NCBI RefSeq assembly: GCF_000971765.1
Contig: NZ_CP010907.1
Location: 1,002,501 to 1,066,500 of the forward strand
Reading direction: 5' to 3'
Length of the DNA: 64,000 nt
Source: Candidatus Pantoea carbekii
GTDB lineage: Bacteria; Pseudomonadota; Gammaproteobacteria; Enterobacterales; Enterobacteriaceae
Part shown: positions 54,863 to 64,000 of the stretch, piece after piece
Layout of the letters: each line of letters opens with the position of its first letter
How positions within the stretch are numbered: the first letter of the stretch is position 1
Position numbers and translations under genes: made by a program
Notes under the pieces: generated by a model
Told to the model about the DNA's origin: nothing
The model's input: only the letters and a program-made list of their open reading frames with translations
Database searches by the model: none

Positions 54863-55249
54863 GAAACTGACTAGACAGTCGCTGCTTTTTCATAAAGTTA
54901 TTGAGTAATATATGTATAAGGAAGGAGAGGAAAGTCCGGGCTCCATAGGGCATGGGTGCCAGGTAACACCTGGGAAGCGAGAGCTTACGACTAGTGCAAC
55001 AGAAAATAAACCGCCAGAGATCTTTTTTATTTAATTTAGATCAGGTAAGGGTGAAAAGGTGCGGTAAAAGCGCACCGCATGACTGGTAACAGATCATGGC
55101 ATGGTAAACTCCACCTGGAGCAAGACCAAACAAGGTTTGAATGTATGGCCCGTACTTGACCTGGGTAGGTTGCTTGAGCTAATAAGCGATTATTGGCCTA
55201 GATGAATGACTGTCCACGACAGAACCCGGCTTATCGGTCAGTTTCACCT
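54863..55249 (+). ncRNA. rnpB: RNase P RNA (type A)
   Basis: This ribozyme removes tRNA 5' leaders. The conserved core is clear: 'gaggaaagtccgggctcca' near 54929, 'gcgagagc', 'tgcaacagaaa', 'taagggtgaaaaggtgcggt', 'ggtaaactccacc', the CR-V 'gatgaatgactgtccacgac' near 55201 and 'agaacccggcttat'. The 5' 'gaaactgac' pairs with 'gtcagtttcac' at the 3' end. The P3 region is AT-rich and rebuilt compared with E. coli, and P12 is also AT-rich. Total length is about 387 nt, near E. coli's 377. Confidence 0.96.
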
Positions 55250-55458
55250 GTGTTCCTTATACACAAATAGCTAACATTTTACTACTTTTAATCTATGCGC
55301 ATAATGTATTGTCTTATGCTAAATAATATATTAATTATAATAGTAGTTTTTTTTAAAGAGCATATAAATAGATATAATCATAAGATTGATGATATGCGTT
55401 ATATTAGTTAATCTCTTATAAAATTAAGAATAAGTAAAAATATTATTATAAATAATAA

Positions 55459-55483
55459 ACCGAACCTAAAAGCTTGGTTCGGT
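55459..55483 (-). terminator. Terminator of the yqjDEK operon
   Basis: On the minus strand 'accgaacc' and 'ggttcggt' (55459-55466 and 55476-55483) pair across 9 nt and are followed by 'ttattattt'. It lies 28 nt downstream of the yqjK stop. It could also block plus-strand read-through from rnpB. Confidence 0.75.
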
Positions 55484-55510
55484 GGCATGCGTAGCACAAT
55501 AACAATAGAT

Positions 55511-55792
55511 TTAAATAGCTGATCTAATTACACGCCAGGTACTCCATAGACTAAATACTCTTTTGATCCATCGTATTATACGGCTTGGACTACGCACAGT
55601 CCAAATCGCTAATGCACTGCCAATAACAGTTAAATAGGGACGCATACTAACAAGACTAATCCAATAACGATCGTATTTTTCAGTTTTAATATGCCAGTCA
55701 CAACATGATTTTTTAAGATCAACTCTTTGTTGTTCAATGATATTTAAAAATTTGCAAATAGGTACCTTATATTCATATTGATTAACATTCAT
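55511..55792 (-). CDS. yqjK: YqjK-like protein
   Basis: Function unknown. The 93-residue product matches E. coli YqjK (99 residues) in 'IEQQRVDLKKSCCDW', 'YDRYWISLVSMRPYL', 'AIWTVRSPSRIIRWIKRVF' and 'WSTWRVI'. One hydrophobic helix is visible around residues 50-65. It overlaps yqjE by 4 nt (ATGA) and is the last gene of yqjD-yqjE-yqjK. Confidence 0.88.
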   Translation of the reverse strand: MNVNQYEYKVPICKFLNIIEQQRVDLKKSCCDWHIKTEKYDRYWISLVSMRPYLTVIGSALAIWTVRSPSRIIRWIKRVFSLWSTWRVIRSAI

Positions 55793-56187
55793 GAACGATA
55801 CTCCTTTAGCAACTGACGATCTATGGTTAGTTCTCTACGTGTATGACGAAGCAACGTTAAACGACGTGATTGATGAAGCGTCCATATACCTAAAGCTATT
55901 GCTAACGTAAACAATACAGCAGTGGTGATAACTATTGTAAGAAAACGGTAGTGTTCGTTTACTGTCATAATTATTAATCCCATCAAACTTATTAGCCCAA
56001 CAGTAAAAAAAAGTAAAGTAAAACTAATCATGATTAGCAACTTTATTAGGTGTATTTTTTCCTCTTCTATTTCGCTTATAGCCAGTTGTATACGTGTTTC
56101 TGCCATTTTGACTAGCATAGTTACTATACGTTGACCAATATTAAACATTGTTTTGGCTGGTCCTTGCCTTAACCTATCATCATTCAT
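55789..56187 (-). CDS. yqjE: Inner-membrane protein YqjE (phage holin superfamily III)
   Basis: YqjE is an inner-membrane protein of unknown function. The 132-residue product (E. coli 134) has 'QGPAKTMFNIGQRIVTMLVK', 'ETRIQLAISEIEEEK', two membrane helices near 50-72 and 82-105, and 'LRHTRRELTIDRQLLKEYR'. It begins two nt after the yqjD stop and overlaps yqjK. Confidence 0.9.
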   Translation of the reverse strand: MNDDRLRQGPAKTMFNIGQRIVTMLVKMAETRIQLAISEIEEEKIHLIKLLIMISFTLLFFTVGLISLMGLIIMTVNEHYRFLTIVITTAVLFTLAIALGIWTLHQSRRLTLLRHTRRELTIDRQLLKEYRS

Positions 56188-56189
56188 GA

Positions 56190-56441
56190 TTAACGCCGTG
56201 AAATTAGAATACCAATGATAATACCAAGTACTGTACTAATACCAATACCGTTCCAAGGATTGTGACGCACATAGCTATTTGCTTTTTTTACTGCTGTAAG
56301 AGTAGCTTTGGTAATGCGTTCGCCAGATTCACTAATGCGATCATATGAGCTGTCAAGAGTATTACGCGCTTTATGACATAATTTATTTAATTCACATTTT
56401 GCTTTATCTAGGGAGTTTTTCAATGATGTTTCTCTAGCCAT
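56190..56441 (-). CDS. yqjD: YqjD/ElaB-family ribosome-associated membrane protein
   Basis: YqjD-type proteins are C-tail-anchored inner-membrane proteins that bind ribosomes in stationary phase. The 83-residue product has an amphipathic N-terminal helix and the signature 'ANSYVRHNPWNGIGISTVLG' followed by a hydrophobic helix ending 'ILISRR', equivalent to E. coli 'ADEYVRENPWTGVGIG' and 'LSRR'. It is about 18 residues shorter at the N-terminus. A good 'aggag' precedes the ATG. It is the first gene of the operon. Confidence 0.88.
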   Translation of the reverse strand: MARETSLKNSLDKAKCELNKLCHKARNTLDSSYDRISESGERITKATLTAVKKANSYVRHNPWNGIGISTVLGIIIGILISRR

Positions 56442-57188
56442 GTGATTCTCCTTATAGTCTGAATTTAATTAATAGATCTTTAAGTTGCTGAGGATCATAT
56501 TAATTCATATATATAAATATATCGTAAGCAAGAGAAGAATACTGACTAGTAGTCAGCTACTACAAACATAGTATATTTTCTTCTATCTTCTCTTAGTATT
56601 TCTCTTATTTAAGCATAGACAAATGAAAAAAAAATTCAAAAAACACGAGAAGATAGCTATGAATTATTCAATATTCAGATTGTGTTCAGATAGTCGAAAT
56701 AATTTTTTTAAAATTCTAAACCTTTAAAAGGAAACCAGACTTTATATAATTTCAATAATTTCAGCCATACTATAATGCTTTGGTTAATTAGAGAAACATA
56801 TTACTAATTTTTATTCATCTTATTTAATTATTCTGAAAATAATATACTATCTCGATATTACGTTTATCTTATTTATATAAATTAAGATAAGTGTTTATGA
56901 TTCGTTTCAATAAACAGTAAAAGGAAAAACGTATAAAATATACACTGAAGCAATAATGTATAGAAAATAGTAATTCAATCATTAAATCAAAAATGCAATC
57001 TTTTAATTTATTATTTAATAAATAGAAAAAATGAAATTAAATATATACTTATTTATGATATTTTAAGATATTAAACTTTAATTTAATTGTTATATATTAA
57101 TAACTAAAATTATATTTTTTACATAATGTATAATAAATTAGAATTTTTTAAATAATTAATTACATTTTTAAAATAGATAAAATAAATA
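56442..57188. other. AT-rich gap between ddlA and yqjD
   Basis: About 750 bp without a gene. yqjC precedes yqjD in E. coli; no remnant is evident. Small inverted repeats such as 'ctgacta/tagtcag' around 56551-56565 may be chance. The yqjDEK promoter is presumably between 56442 and 56560. Confidence 0.4.
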
Positions 57189-57220
57189 AGAAATATGAAA
57201 AATATTTTTCATATTTCTTT
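57189..57220 (-). terminator. 32-bp perfect palindrome after ddlA
   Basis: Arms 57189-57204 ('aagaaatatgaaaaat') and 57205-57220 are exact reverse complements with no spacer, beginning 20 nt downstream of the ddlA stop. Each arm has two G/C bases. Position suggests a transcript end signal. Confidence 0.55.
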
Positions 57221-57240
57221 CATATAGTAAAATTTATATT

Positions 57241-58350
57241 TTATATGCTAGTTCTTATATTGTACTTATGTTGATGATATTCTTCTGCGAGCTCAAGTAA
57301 TCGAGTAATCAGATCTCTATAGCTAATACCTGCTACTTGCCATAATTTCGGATACATACTAACATCAGTAAAACCTGGTAATGTATTTACTTCATTTACT
57401 ATAATGTCTCCTGTCTCTGTGAGAAATATATCTACACGCGCCATACCTGTACATTCTAATATTCGAAACGCTTTAATTGCCACTGAACGAATTTTCTGAC
57501 TCACTGCATCATTGATTACAGCAGGTATGACTAACTGCACATCATCTGGATTAATATATTTAGTTTTATAAGAATAGAAAGCATCTTTAGCTATAATTTC
57601 ACCACACGGACTTGCTTGGGGAAAGGCATTACCTAGGATTGCACATTCAATTTCACGTCCTTGAATATTTTTTTCAATAATGATTTTAGAATCAAAAGAA
57701 AAAGCTAACTCTAAAGATGTATTAAACATTTCTATAGTATCAACTTTACTAACACCGATTGAAGATCCTTGATTGACAGGTTTGATAAATAATGGTAATC
57801 CAAAACGATCAACTAATTCTTCTACATTAATATATGGACGCTCAGTCTTGGTAATACAAACCCAAGGAGTAACTTTTATACCAGCATCGCGTAGTAAACG
57901 TTTAGTACAATCCTTATCCATATTAATTGCTGAACCTAAGATATCAGAACCGACAAATGGGATGTTCATTAAACGTAATAAACCTTGTATACAGCCATCT
58001 TCCCCTAATGGACCGTGAAGAATTGGAAAAATGATATCTAATAACAATAGCTTTTTTTTGCTACATTTAATAAATGTCTGATATAGACTGAGTCTTTTAC
58101 TAGCACTAAATACTAATACGATATTTGATGTATTTGATTTATTCAGTGAACTTAGTGACGGGAAGTTTGTATTAATTAAAAAATCGGATGTATTATTTAA
58201 ATGCCAACCCCCTTGTTTATCAATTGCTATTAAAACTACTTCATATTTTTGTTTATCAATAGCTTCGACAATATTTTTAGCAGATTGTAATGAAACCTCA
58301 TGTTCGACGGATTGTCCGCCACATAAGATTCCTACACGTTTTTTTGTCAT
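57241..58350 (-). CDS. ddlA: D-alanine--D-alanine ligase A
   Basis: Ddl makes the D-Ala-D-Ala dipeptide for peptidoglycan. The 369-residue product is the longer DdlA type (E. coli DdlA 364; DdlB 306), with 'GGQSVEHEVSLQSAKNIVEA' at the N-terminus, 'MDKDCTKRLLRDAGI', 'KPVNQGSSIGVSKV' of the ATP-grasp loop, 'EIECAILGN' and 'VNEVNTLPGFTDVSMYPKLW' with the metal and substrate ligands. The segment around residues 75-100 is Lys/Ser/Leu-rich and diverged. In E. coli ddlA is elsewhere on the chromosome, so it is displaced here. Confidence 0.95.
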   Translation of the reverse strand: MTKKRVGILCGGQSVEHEVSLQSAKNIVEAIDKQKYEVVLIAIDKQGGWHLNNTSDFLINTNFPSLSSLNKSNTSNIVLVFSASKRLSLYQTFIKCSKKKLLLLDIIFPILHGPLGEDGCIQGLLRLMNIPFVGSDILGSAINMDKDCTKRLLRDAGIKVTPWVCITKTERPYINVEELVDRFGLPLFIKPVNQGSSIGVSKVDTIEMFNTSLELAFSFDSKIIIEKNIQGREIECAILGNAFPQASPCGEIIAKDAFYSYKTKYINPDDVQLVIPAVINDAVSQKIRSVAIKAFRILECTGMARVDIFLTETGDIIVNEVNTLPGFTDVSMYPKLWQVAGISYRDLITRLLELAEEYHQHKYNIRTSI

Positions 58351-58756
58351 ACCGATTTATCCAAATACACCCCAAGTAAATTATAATTAAATTATTATCG
58401 ATTAAATTATAATGCATATAAAAATATTATGGGATTTTTAGAGATTCGTTTACTATAACAATAGCTTTCGCAATTACTCTCATGTGATTTTAGATGATAA
58501 TATTTAGGATGATGCAATAAATAATGGAGGCAATGTACTTATTAATCAATACCAATAAAGCTATACCGATGCTAAAATATCGTTAGCATGAGCATAAATA
58601 TTACATTATAATAATTAATACGTTATATATACATATACATGGTCAAATTGTATATTTAAATGTTTTCAAAAATTAATATATTGTGATGTGACAAAAAAAA
58701 ATAAAGATAAGAAACATTCTGCCATTCAAATTGACAGATTAATAGATATTTAACTG
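58351..58756. other. Gap between ddlA and tRNA-Ile2
   Basis: About 400 bp with no gene or clear remnant. It should contain the ddlA promoter; nothing stands out. Confidence 0.4.
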
Positions 58757-58829
58757 TGGCCCCTGCTGGGTTTGAACCAGCGACCAAGCGATTATGAGTC
58801 GCCTGCTCTGACCACTGAGCTAAGGGGCC
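58757..58829 (-). tRNA. ileX: tRNA-Ile2 (CAT anticodon, lysidine-modified)
   Basis: The minus strand gives a complete cloverleaf beginning 'ggccccttagctcagtggtc' and ending 'ggttcaaacccagcaggggcc' split by the anticodon arm 'cgactcataatcgc'. It nearly matches E. coli tRNA-Ile2 (ileX), which lies next to rpoD there too. The CAT anticodon would be changed to k2C by TilS to read AUA. Acceptor bases GGCCCC/GGGGCC pair fully. The 3' end is followed by CAG, not CCA, so CCA must be added after transcription. Confidence 0.95.
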
Positions 58830-59410
58830 AGCAAAAAAATATATCAGTTTTAATAAAAATCTTTGGTCAATGCGAATGTTTTCATAAACAGTAACATTAA
58901 TCAAATTTTTGTTTTCAATTTTATATATTTTTACTTTTTCAATCTTTTAAAATAATGTAATCTTAATATAGAATAATTGATATTTCTACCTTTAGAAAAT
59001 CTACTTATTCTTCAATTCAACATATTCTCATGTAAAAAGAAGGTTATTTATATTACATAAACATACAAATTCGTCAAGTAGCATTAATAATTTTTTGTGA
59101 TTTAATTTAATTTTTTATTTGAAATAACTAAAAATATTGACGTTTAATTACATTAAATAATTTGTTAAATTGTATGAATATAGAGAAAAATTTATATGCC
59201 TAATTACATAAGTGCAGATGAATAAAATTACTTTTCAAAATATCATTTAGCTATTAAATACTAATAATTTTTAAATTTTTCTTAATTTTCTCTTTTAAAG
59301 ATAGAGGTTATATCCTTTATCTTTCAATTAACATGAAGAAAAATGATTTTTATCATATTATAATCAATTTACAAAAGAAGAAAAATAGCTTCATTTTAGT
59401 ACAAGTTACT
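58830..59410 (+). other. Gap with a faint mug remnant
   Basis: In E. coli mug lies between rpoD and ileX on the strand opposite to rpoD. A plus-strand frame near 59188-59250 reads 'RKIYMPNYISADE*' then NYFSKYHLAIK, which recalls Mug 'TQIWVLPNPSGLSRV' then SLEKLVEAYRE. The shared Pro-Asn motif and following Lys and Ala are all that support it. Nothing else is visible. Confidence 0.3.
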
Positions 59411-59414
59411 TTAA

Positions 59415-59457
59415 TAAAAATCCCCTCTTAAATATTAGATACCAAGAGTAAGAGGGG
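59415..59457 (-). terminator. Terminator of the rpsU-dnaG-rpoD operon
   Basis: On the minus strand the stem 'cccctctta' / 'taagagggg' (plus 59449-59457 and 59422-59430) with an 18-nt loop is followed by 'attttta'. It starts 14 nt after the rpoD stop. One of the most GC-rich stems in the window. Confidence 0.85.
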
Positions 59458-59470
59458 GCTCTTTAAGAAA

Positions 59471-61309
59471 TTAATCGTCAAGAAAACTACGCAATACTTC
59501 AGATCGACTTGGGTGACGTAATTTACGCAGTGCTTTTGCTTCAATTTGACGAATACGTTCACGCGTTACATCAAATTGTTTTCCTACTTCTTCTAATGTA
59601 TGATCTGTACTCATGTCAATACCAAAACGCATACGTAGCACTTTTGCTTCACGTGCTGTTAGACCAGCAAGCACATAATGGGTAACAGAACGCAGACTTT
59701 CTGAAGTAGCAGAATCTAAAGGTAACTCTAGAGTACTATCTTCAATGAAATCTCCTAAATGCGAATCTTCATCATCACCGATTGGTGTTTCCATGGAGAT
59801 CGGTTCCTTAGCGATTTTTAATACCTTTCGAATTTTATCTTCTGGTATTAACATCCTTTCAGCTAATTCTTCCGGAGTAGGTTCACGACCCATTTCTTGT
59901 AACATTTGACGCGAAATGCGATTAAGTTTATTAATAGTTTCAATCATATGTACTGGAATACGGATAGTACGTGCTTGATCAGCAATAGAACGCGTAATAG
60001 CTTGGCGAATCCACCAGGTAGCGTACGTTGAAAATTTATATCCCCGACGATATTCAAATTTATCGACTGCTTTCATTAAACCTATATTACCTTCTTGAAT
60101 AAGATCAAGAAATTGTAAACCACGGTTAGTATATTTTTTAGCAATAGAAATGACTAAACGTAAATTTGCTTCAACCATTTCTTTTTTTGCACGTCGTGCT
60201 TTAGCTTCACCAATAGACATACGACGGTTAATATCTTTTACCTGATCAATAGTTAGACCAATTTCTGCTTCAATTTGAAGTAATTTTTTCAATGAACGCA
60301 TCACATCTTTTTCTACTTCGTGCAATTTTTGCGAGTACGGTTTGTTCATCGTAAGTGCAGTTTTAAACCATTTACCATTTGTTTCGTTCCCGCTAAATAA
60401 AACGATGAAACTTTTTTTCGGCATTTTACAAGATTCGACACATAATTTCATAATTAGACGTTCTTGTGTACGTACCCGTTCCATCATTCCACGCATGTTT
60501 TTAACTAAGTAATCAAATTGTTTTGGTACCAAACGAAATTGTTTAAATACCTCTGATAAATTTTGAATTTCGGTTATTGCATCAGCATGGTTACGACCTT
60601 TAGTTTTAATTACAGTGCGCGTAGTTTCATATTTATTACGCAATTCAAGAAATTTTTGGCGAGCTAATTCTGGATCGATTGAATTGTCATCTTCAGAATT
60701 TTCATCATCGTTCTCTTCATCATTACACCGATCTTCTGTAGATAGCTCAGAACCAATATGAGTTCCAGTTGGTATGAAATCTTCCACAATATTTGGATCA
60801 ACAAAACCAGTGATTAAGTCGGATAATCTAAATTCACCTGCTTCTACGCGATCATACTGATCAAGTAAATAAGTTATCGCTTCTGGGTATTCAGCAACAG
60901 AACATTGAACTTGGTTGATACCGTCTTCAATACGTTTGGCAATATCAATTTCACCTTCACGGGTTAATAATTCAACAGTACCCATTTCACGCATATACAT
61001 ACGTACAGGATCAGTAGTACGTCCTATTTCAGATTCAACACTGGATAATACTTGTACTGCTTCTTCTGTAGCATCTTCATCATCAGCATCAGTACTGTTT
61101 TCATTTAGTAGCATCAAATCATCGACATCAGGCGCTTGTTCTACCACCTGAATACCCATATCATTAATCATTTGGATGATGTCGTTAATTTGATTGGAAT
61201 CAACGATATCTCGTGGCAAGTTGTCATTGACTTCAGCATAGGTCAGATAGCCTTGTTCCTTGCCGCGAGTGACAAGTAGTTTAAGCTGTGACTGCGAGTT
61301 TTGCTCCAT
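59471..61309 (-). CDS. rpoD: RNA polymerase sigma-70 factor RpoD
   Basis: RpoD is the housekeeping sigma factor. The 612-residue product (E. coli 613) has region 1.1 ('[20 protein letters not shown]'), 1.2 '[20 protein letters not shown]', an acidic non-conserved region around residues 185-215, region 2 '[20 protein letters not shown]' and '[12 protein letters not shown]', region 3, and region 4 '[20 protein letters not shown]'. The N-terminal acidic stretches are preserved. It is the last gene of rpsU-dnaG-rpoD. Confidence 0.97.
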   Translation of the reverse strand: MEQNSQSQLKLLVTRGKEQGYLTYAEVNDNLPRDIVDSNQINDIIQMINDMGIQVVEQAPDVDDLMLLNENSTDADDEDATEEAVQVLSSVESEIGRTTDPVRMYMREMGTVELLTREGEIDIAKRIEDGINQVQCSVAEYPEAITYLLDQYDRVEAGEFRLSDLITGFVDPNIVEDFIPTGTHIGSELSTEDRCNDEENDDENSEDDNSIDPELARQKFLELRNKYETTRTVIKTKGRNHADAITEIQNLSEVFKQFRLVPKQFDYLVKNMRGMMERVRTQERLIMKLCVESCKMPKKSFIVLFSGNETNGKWFKTALTMNKPYSQKLHEVEKDVMRSLKKLLQIEAEIGLTIDQVKDINRRMSIGEAKARRAKKEMVEANLRLVISIAKKYTNRGLQFLDLIQEGNIGLMKAVDKFEYRRGYKFSTYATWWIRQAITRSIADQARTIRIPVHMIETINKLNRISRQMLQEMGREPTPEELAERMLIPEDKIRKVLKIAKEPISMETPIGDDEDSHLGDFIEDSTLELPLDSATSESLRSVTHYVLAGLTAREAKVLRMRFGIDMSTDHTLEEVGKQFDVTRERIRQIEAKALRKLRHPSRSEVLRSFLDD

Positions 61310-61656
61310 AAGACGGTATCCACACTTCTGTTAATTAGATTAGTGTCGGTCGACAACAAGCTAACAATAATCAGAAAAGGCTTTATATTACTTTCTTATC
61401 CTTCAGGATATAAAATTTAAATTACTGATTTGTAGTACTTCTAGCTTGTTTTCCTATTATTATTTGGGCGCTATGTTCTATGCTCATGCTTAAAATTTTA
61501 ACAAATATCTCTATCATTATAGAATTATAAACAATTGCTGAATTAAAAAATATTTATATTTAGATTACTATAATGTTATATCAAATTTTCTATTTTAGAA
61601 AAACTTAACGTAAAGTACTTTGTTTGTCTATACGCTTTTATTTTCATGATATAAAT
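61310..61656 (-). other. dnaG-rpoD intergenic region
   Basis: 347 bp between dnaG and rpoD. In E. coli internal rpoD promoters, including a heat-shock promoter, lie within dnaG or here. I see no clear sigma-32-type site and no hairpin. No gene. Confidence 0.4.
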
Positions 61657-63396
61657 TTATTTTTTCGCAAGAGCTTGGCTTAAAGCCCATAACTCGCGTC
61701 GTTCAGTACCATTAAGACCTTCTGTACGATCGCGAGCAATAAGAACTTCAATATGCTCTTCAAGCATAGAATTATAAATTCTTTCTAGCGAGTCTCTAAA
61801 TACTTCTTCTACTTCTCTCTCTGCTACCATGTGGTTCCAAAAAGCTAATTTTTCAAGAGTATATCTAAAATTTGTTCCGCGATATAATTCTAGCAATTGT
61901 CCTGTAGTTAAATTAGCATTTTGTCTGTAATGATTTACTAATTCCATAAATAAGGTTAAACCTGCTACTTTTGACTGTTGCAATCCATCTAAACTAGGTA
62001 CAATCTCTGAAAGTTGAGGATTTTGTATTAATAAAGAAATTAATACACGCATTGTTGTTCTTTTAAGTAATGGTACGACTGAAGTGACTTTATCCCCTAC
62101 TACCTGTGGCATCAGTTTATCTAATCGATAATCATCCAATATACCTAATTTTGCACCCAACATTTCTTTTATGTAAATTCGTAAAATTTTGCCAGGAATC
62201 TGTTTTATTAAAGGTAATGCTAACATCGATAATTTTGTTTTACCAGCACATGTGCTTAGATCGACTTGTAAAAGCAAACTTTTGAGTAGAAACGTTGAGA
62301 ACGACATTGCGGTTCGTATTCTTGATTCAAAAGCTTTTTTGCCTTCTTTACGTATCAGAGTGTCTGGATCTTCATTATTCGGTAAGAACATGAATTGTAA
62401 TTGACATCCATCGTGCATATAAGGTAGAGCAGTTAAGAGTGTATTCCAAGCTGCCTTGCGACCAGCATGGTCACCGTCATAGCAACAGATTATATTATCG
62501 GTTAAACGAAATAATAATTCAATTTGTGAAGATGTAGAGGATGCACCAAGCGATGCCACGACATGATTCATACCAAATTGCACTAATGTTAATACATCTA
62601 TATAACCTTCAACAACTAATAAAAATTGTGGTTTTAAGTGTATTTTTTTTACTTCATAAAACCCATAAAGATGATGGCTTTTATGGAAGATAGCAGTTTG
62701 AGGGGAATTCAAATATTTAGGTTGACCATTATTTATTTCACGTCCTCCGAACCCAATTACACGTCCATATTTGTCGCGAATTGGAAACATAATACGATTA
62801 CGAAAACGATCATAGCAAGTAGAATTTTTATTATTACTAACTACCATGCCGGCTTTAATAAGTAACTCACGGTTCTTTTGTGTTTGACCAAAGTTTTTTA
62901 GTAGATTATCCCAGCCTATAGGTGCATAACCAATAGCAAATTGCTGAATTATCTTATTATTCACACCTCTTTGAGCAAGATATTGTTGTGCGATTTGTGC
63001 TTGACCCAAGTTTTGTTGATAAAAATTGCTTAAATTTTCCATCAAGTTATAAAGATTTTGATTATAAGAATGTGCCGTATGACTATTAATACCGTATTCA
63101 TAAGGAATGTTTAAACCATGTATTCTCGCTATTTCTTCAATACTTTCAATAAAATTCAAGTGATCGTAATTCATTAAAAAATCAATTACATTACCTTTAG
63201 CGGCACATCCAAAACAATAATAAAATTGTTTTTCAAGACTTACTGTAAACGAAGGGTTTTTTTCGTAATGGAAAGGACAACAAGTACGATAGTATTTCCC
63301 CTGTTTTTTTAGCTTTATACGACTGTTAATAATATCTACTATATTTGTACGAGCCAATAAATCATTGATAAATAGACGAGGTATTTTAAAAATCAT
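61657..63396 (-). CDS. dnaG: DNA primase
   Basis: DnaG makes RNA primers for replication. The 579-residue product (E. coli 581) has the N-terminal zinc-binding domain with ligands in 'CCPFHYEK' and 'CFGCAAKG', the TOPRIM catalytic core with 'VVEGYIDVLTLVQFG' and 'CCYDGDHAGRKAAW', and the C-terminal DnaB-binding helicase-interaction domain ending 'RTEGLNGTERRELWALSQAL'. All key acidic residues are present. It follows rpsU after 128 nt. Confidence 0.97.
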   Translation of the reverse strand: MIFKIPRLFINDLLARTNIVDIINSRIKLKKQGKYYRTCCPFHYEKNPSFTVSLEKQFYYCFGCAAKGNVIDFLMNYDHLNFIESIEEIARIHGLNIPYEYGINSHTAHSYNQNLYNLMENLSNFYQQNLGQAQIAQQYLAQRGVNNKIIQQFAIGYAPIGWDNLLKNFGQTQKNRELLIKAGMVVSNNKNSTCYDRFRNRIMFPIRDKYGRVIGFGGREINNGQPKYLNSPQTAIFHKSHHLYGFYEVKKIHLKPQFLLVVEGYIDVLTLVQFGMNHVVASLGASSTSSQIELLFRLTDNIICCYDGDHAGRKAAWNTLLTALPYMHDGCQLQFMFLPNNEDPDTLIRKEGKKAFESRIRTAMSFSTFLLKSLLLQVDLSTCAGKTKLSMLALPLIKQIPGKILRIYIKEMLGAKLGILDDYRLDKLMPQVVGDKVTSVVPLLKRTTMRVLISLLIQNPQLSEIVPSLDGLQQSKVAGLTLFMELVNHYRQNANLTTGQLLELYRGTNFRYTLEKLAFWNHMVAEREVEEVFRDSLERIYNSMLEEHIEVLIARDRTEGLNGTERRELWALSQALAKK

Positions 63397-63524
63397 AACA
63401 ATCAGTTATTAAAAATAATAAATACAATAACAAACTATTTTCTTAAATTTAGAAAACGTACTTTCTTGATCAATCTTGTCTGTCTACCTATCCATAAATC
63501 TTGACATCGTGTATATACCAAAAT

Positions 63525-63740
<216 letters not shown>

Positions 63741-64000
63741 TTACGTTTTTCACCTCGATGAAAGTTGTTTTTGATGTTAATAGATTGATTGAAACGTATT
63801 AAATAATCTTATTTTATTCTTATTTAGATTGTTTTGTAAAGTAAGAATAATGTTATATCCAATTTAAACTAAATAGAGATACTTTGAGTTATAATATTAC
63901 AAATATTTAACATTACATAATGTTGAACTTATAATAAACTTCCAATAAATAAATAGAAAATTTTTATTACTAAAAATTTTATGAAAATTTAGATAGTTAC
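63741..64000. other. Upstream region of rpsU to window end
   Basis: 260 bp of AT-rich DNA. 'gaggtgaaa' just upstream of rpsU (minus strand) supplies the ribosome site. The operon promoters should be here. In relatives tsaD begins divergently beyond; no such start is visible within the window. Confidence 0.45.

Noticed and set aside
58656-58904. 82-codon minus-strand frame over the tRNA
   Set aside because: It runs through the tRNA-Ile2 gene; the central part is merely translated tRNA sequence.
61310-61656. Possible heat-shock promoter for rpoD
   Set aside because: No sequence close to the sigma-32 -35/-10 consensus could be distinguished by eye.

Overview
The window is a piece of a strongly AT-biased, reduced gammaproteobacterial chromosome. 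Every protein I recognise is closest to Enterobacterales orthologues, often at nearly the same length, intergenic DNA is long and AT-rich, and there are no phages, transposases, CRISPR arrays or toxin systems. This is the profile of a vertically inherited insect nutritional endosymbiont (Baumannia-like or Sodalis-allied); I cannot name the species. The aroQ-accB-accC arrangement with an msrQ relic upstream suggests an ancestor with Yersinia/Sodalis-like rather than E. coli K-12-like gene content here.

Layout: 1-2700 holds the 3' part of a 23S rRNA gene, 5S rRNA and a 52-bp perfect palindrome. 3401-5688 (minus) is aroQ-accB-accC. 6975-16586 (plus) is mreBCD, tldD, aaeAB and mdh. 16613-20873 (minus) is psd-mscM. 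21525-34590 (plus) is orn, nnr-tsaE-amiB-mutL-miaA-hfq-hflX-hflK-hflC and purA. 35200-47794 (plus) is rnr, a truncated rlmB, rpsF-rpsR-rplI, cysQ and tamAB. 48069-49153 (minus) is ppa and a yeaL homologue; then pmbA (plus). After a 2.5-kb gene graveyard come rsmI and rnpB (plus), yqjDEK, ddlA, tRNA-Ile2, rpoD, dnaG and rpsU (all minus).

The genes serve fatty-acid initiation (accBC), shikimate synthesis (aroQ), rod shape and peptidoglycan (mreBCD, amiB, ddlA), outer-membrane and envelope maintenance (tamAB, psd, mscM, aaeAB, hflKC), TldD/PmbA proteolysis, RNA turnover and modification (orn, rnr, miaA, rsmI, rnpB, hfq), metabolite repair (nnr, cysQ, ppa) and replication/transcription (dnaG, rpoD).

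I see no new biological system. The main discovery is that many gene-free gaps hold recognisable corpses of the genes that occupy those positions in free-living relatives: msrQ, argR, rsgA, queG, priB, dolP and diaA clearly; nsrR, yjeT, panF/yhdT, aaeX and mug more tentatively. rlmB has lost its N-terminal domain, a fragment of which remains upstream. Lost genes include transcriptional regulators (argR, nsrR) beside retained structural genes. A second theme is a set of long, mostly GC-poor perfect palindromes at gene ends. The gene order matches two collinear stretches of an E. coli-type chromosome (rRNA to mdh, then rsmI to rpsU) separated by a mscM-to-pmbA block, with yeaL and ddlA as isolated single-gene displacements.
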